DNA of 53,918 nucleotides, taken from contig NC_049987.1 of NCBI RefSeq assembly GCF_000003815.2, forward strand, positions 2,326,651 to 2,380,568, in the 5' to 3' direction. The notes under the pieces were generated by a model that was not told where the DNA came from, searched no databases, and saw only the letters and a program-made list of their open reading frames with translations. The position numbers and the translations under genes were made by a program. This DNA is from Branchiostoma floridae. Lineage: Eukaryota > Chordata > Leptocardii > Amphioxiformes > Branchiostomatidae. How positions within the stretch are numbered: position 1 is the stretch's first letter; every line of letters starts with the position of its first letter. Of the stretch, positions 53,340 through 53,918 are shown piece after piece.

Positions 53340-53918
53340 TTTTTGGTCAATTTTAGACCAAAACTGTATATTTTGGCCCCTGTACCCTGGTATTACAACC
53401 AAATGAGCTGAAATTTGACAGAGATGTGCCTTGATAATGCCCCCATATAAATTCGATAACACTTTTGGTGTACAGTACAACAAAATGCTTATTTTTGCGA
53501 TTTTTGACCAATTTTTGACCAAAAAAGGACACTTTTGGCCCCTGTACCCTGGTATTACAACCAAATGAGCTGAAATTTGACAGAGATGTGCCCTGATAAT
53601 GCCCCCATATAAATTCAATAACACTTTTGGTGTACAGTACAACAAAATGCTTATTTTTGCGATTTTTTGACCAATTTTTGACCAAAAAAGGACACTTTTG
53701 GCTCCTGTACCTTGGTATTGCAACCGAATGAGCTGAAATTTGACACAGATGTGCCTTGATAATCCCTTCATATAAATTCAATAACACTTTTGGTGTACAG
53801 TGCAACAAAATGCTTATTTTTGCGATTTTTGGCCAATTTTTGACCAAAAAAGGACACTTTTGGCACCTGTACCCTGGTATTACAATTAAATGACCTGAAA
53901 TTTGGTATAGATAGGCAT
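53340..53918. repeat. Tandem array, about 162-bp unit, runs off the window
   Basis: cctgtaccctggtatt recurs at about 53379, 53540, 53705 and 53868, with ggtgtacagtacaacaaaat and tttttgaccaaaaaaggaca in each unit. A period near 162 keeps minus-strand frames open, giving long repetitive ORFs without domains. Diverged single copies are at 5428-5535 and 21165-21300. Confidence 0.85.

Noticed and set aside
53319-53847. Overlapping 150- and 164-residue ORFs on the minus strand
   Set aside because: Explained by the 162-bp array, whose period is near a multiple of three; several frames are open at once.

Overview
The window reads as metazoan nuclear DNA, AT-rich with long introns and heavy loads of short DNA transposons. 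The gene content fits a lancelet (Branchiostoma-like) genome: LRR-Ig receptors, a separate LRR surface protein, and SLC6-, SLC10- and PM20D2-like exons. That assignment is inference from style and families, not a database match. Nine runs of N are assembly gaps: 2561-2660, 6969-7068, 13202-13301, 17220-17495, 19002-19101, 25507-25611, 28185-28284, 29784-29883 and 52274-52454.

Layout. 1-9.5 kb: one SLC6-like exon on the minus strand (414-582), then gene-poor DNA with small hairpin elements. 9.8-13.2 kb: a satellite of about 157 bp per unit, about 21 units. 13.3-20.6 kb: repeat-poor DNA with a 51-bp minisatellite and at most one doubtful exon. 20.6-24.0 kb: nested inverted-repeat elements whose empty target sites survive as paralogous copies in the window. 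23.9-25.0 kb: an LRR surface-protein gene on the minus strand whose last coding segment is a copy of an interspersed repeat. 26.0-27.6 kb: two small DNA transposons and one SLC10-like exon. 29.9-37.4 kb and 41.9-52.85 kb: two copies (A and B) of a segmental duplication, each with an LRR-Ig-transmembrane gene. Between them lie the last two exons of a PM20D2-like peptidase gene (minus strand), two hAT-type MITEs and a Penelope-like retroelement fragment. The right end holds an inverted-repeat element with a hammerhead-ribozyme-like motif and a 162-bp tandem array.

The biology centres on three LRR genes. LRRIG-A (708 aa, one coding exon) looks intact: signal peptide, LRRs, LRRCT, Ig-like domain, transmembrane helix, and a cytoplasmic tail with three 21-residue repeats that each carry an NPQY motif. 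LRRIG-B is about 98% identical over most of its length, but a 180-bp stretch over two LRRs is about 19% diverged and carries an in-frame TGA; a second stop trims the C-terminus and one NPQY is lost. The third gene has VLR-like architecture (LRRNT, five LRRs, half an LRRCT, Ser/Thr/Asn-rich stalk) with a hydrophobic tail supplied by a repeat. Together they suggest a small, actively rearranging receptor cluster.

Several mobile-element calls rest on direct evidence: filled and empty sites compared within the window, or exact target-site duplications. Functional statements rest on recognised family motifs and are marked where they are inference.
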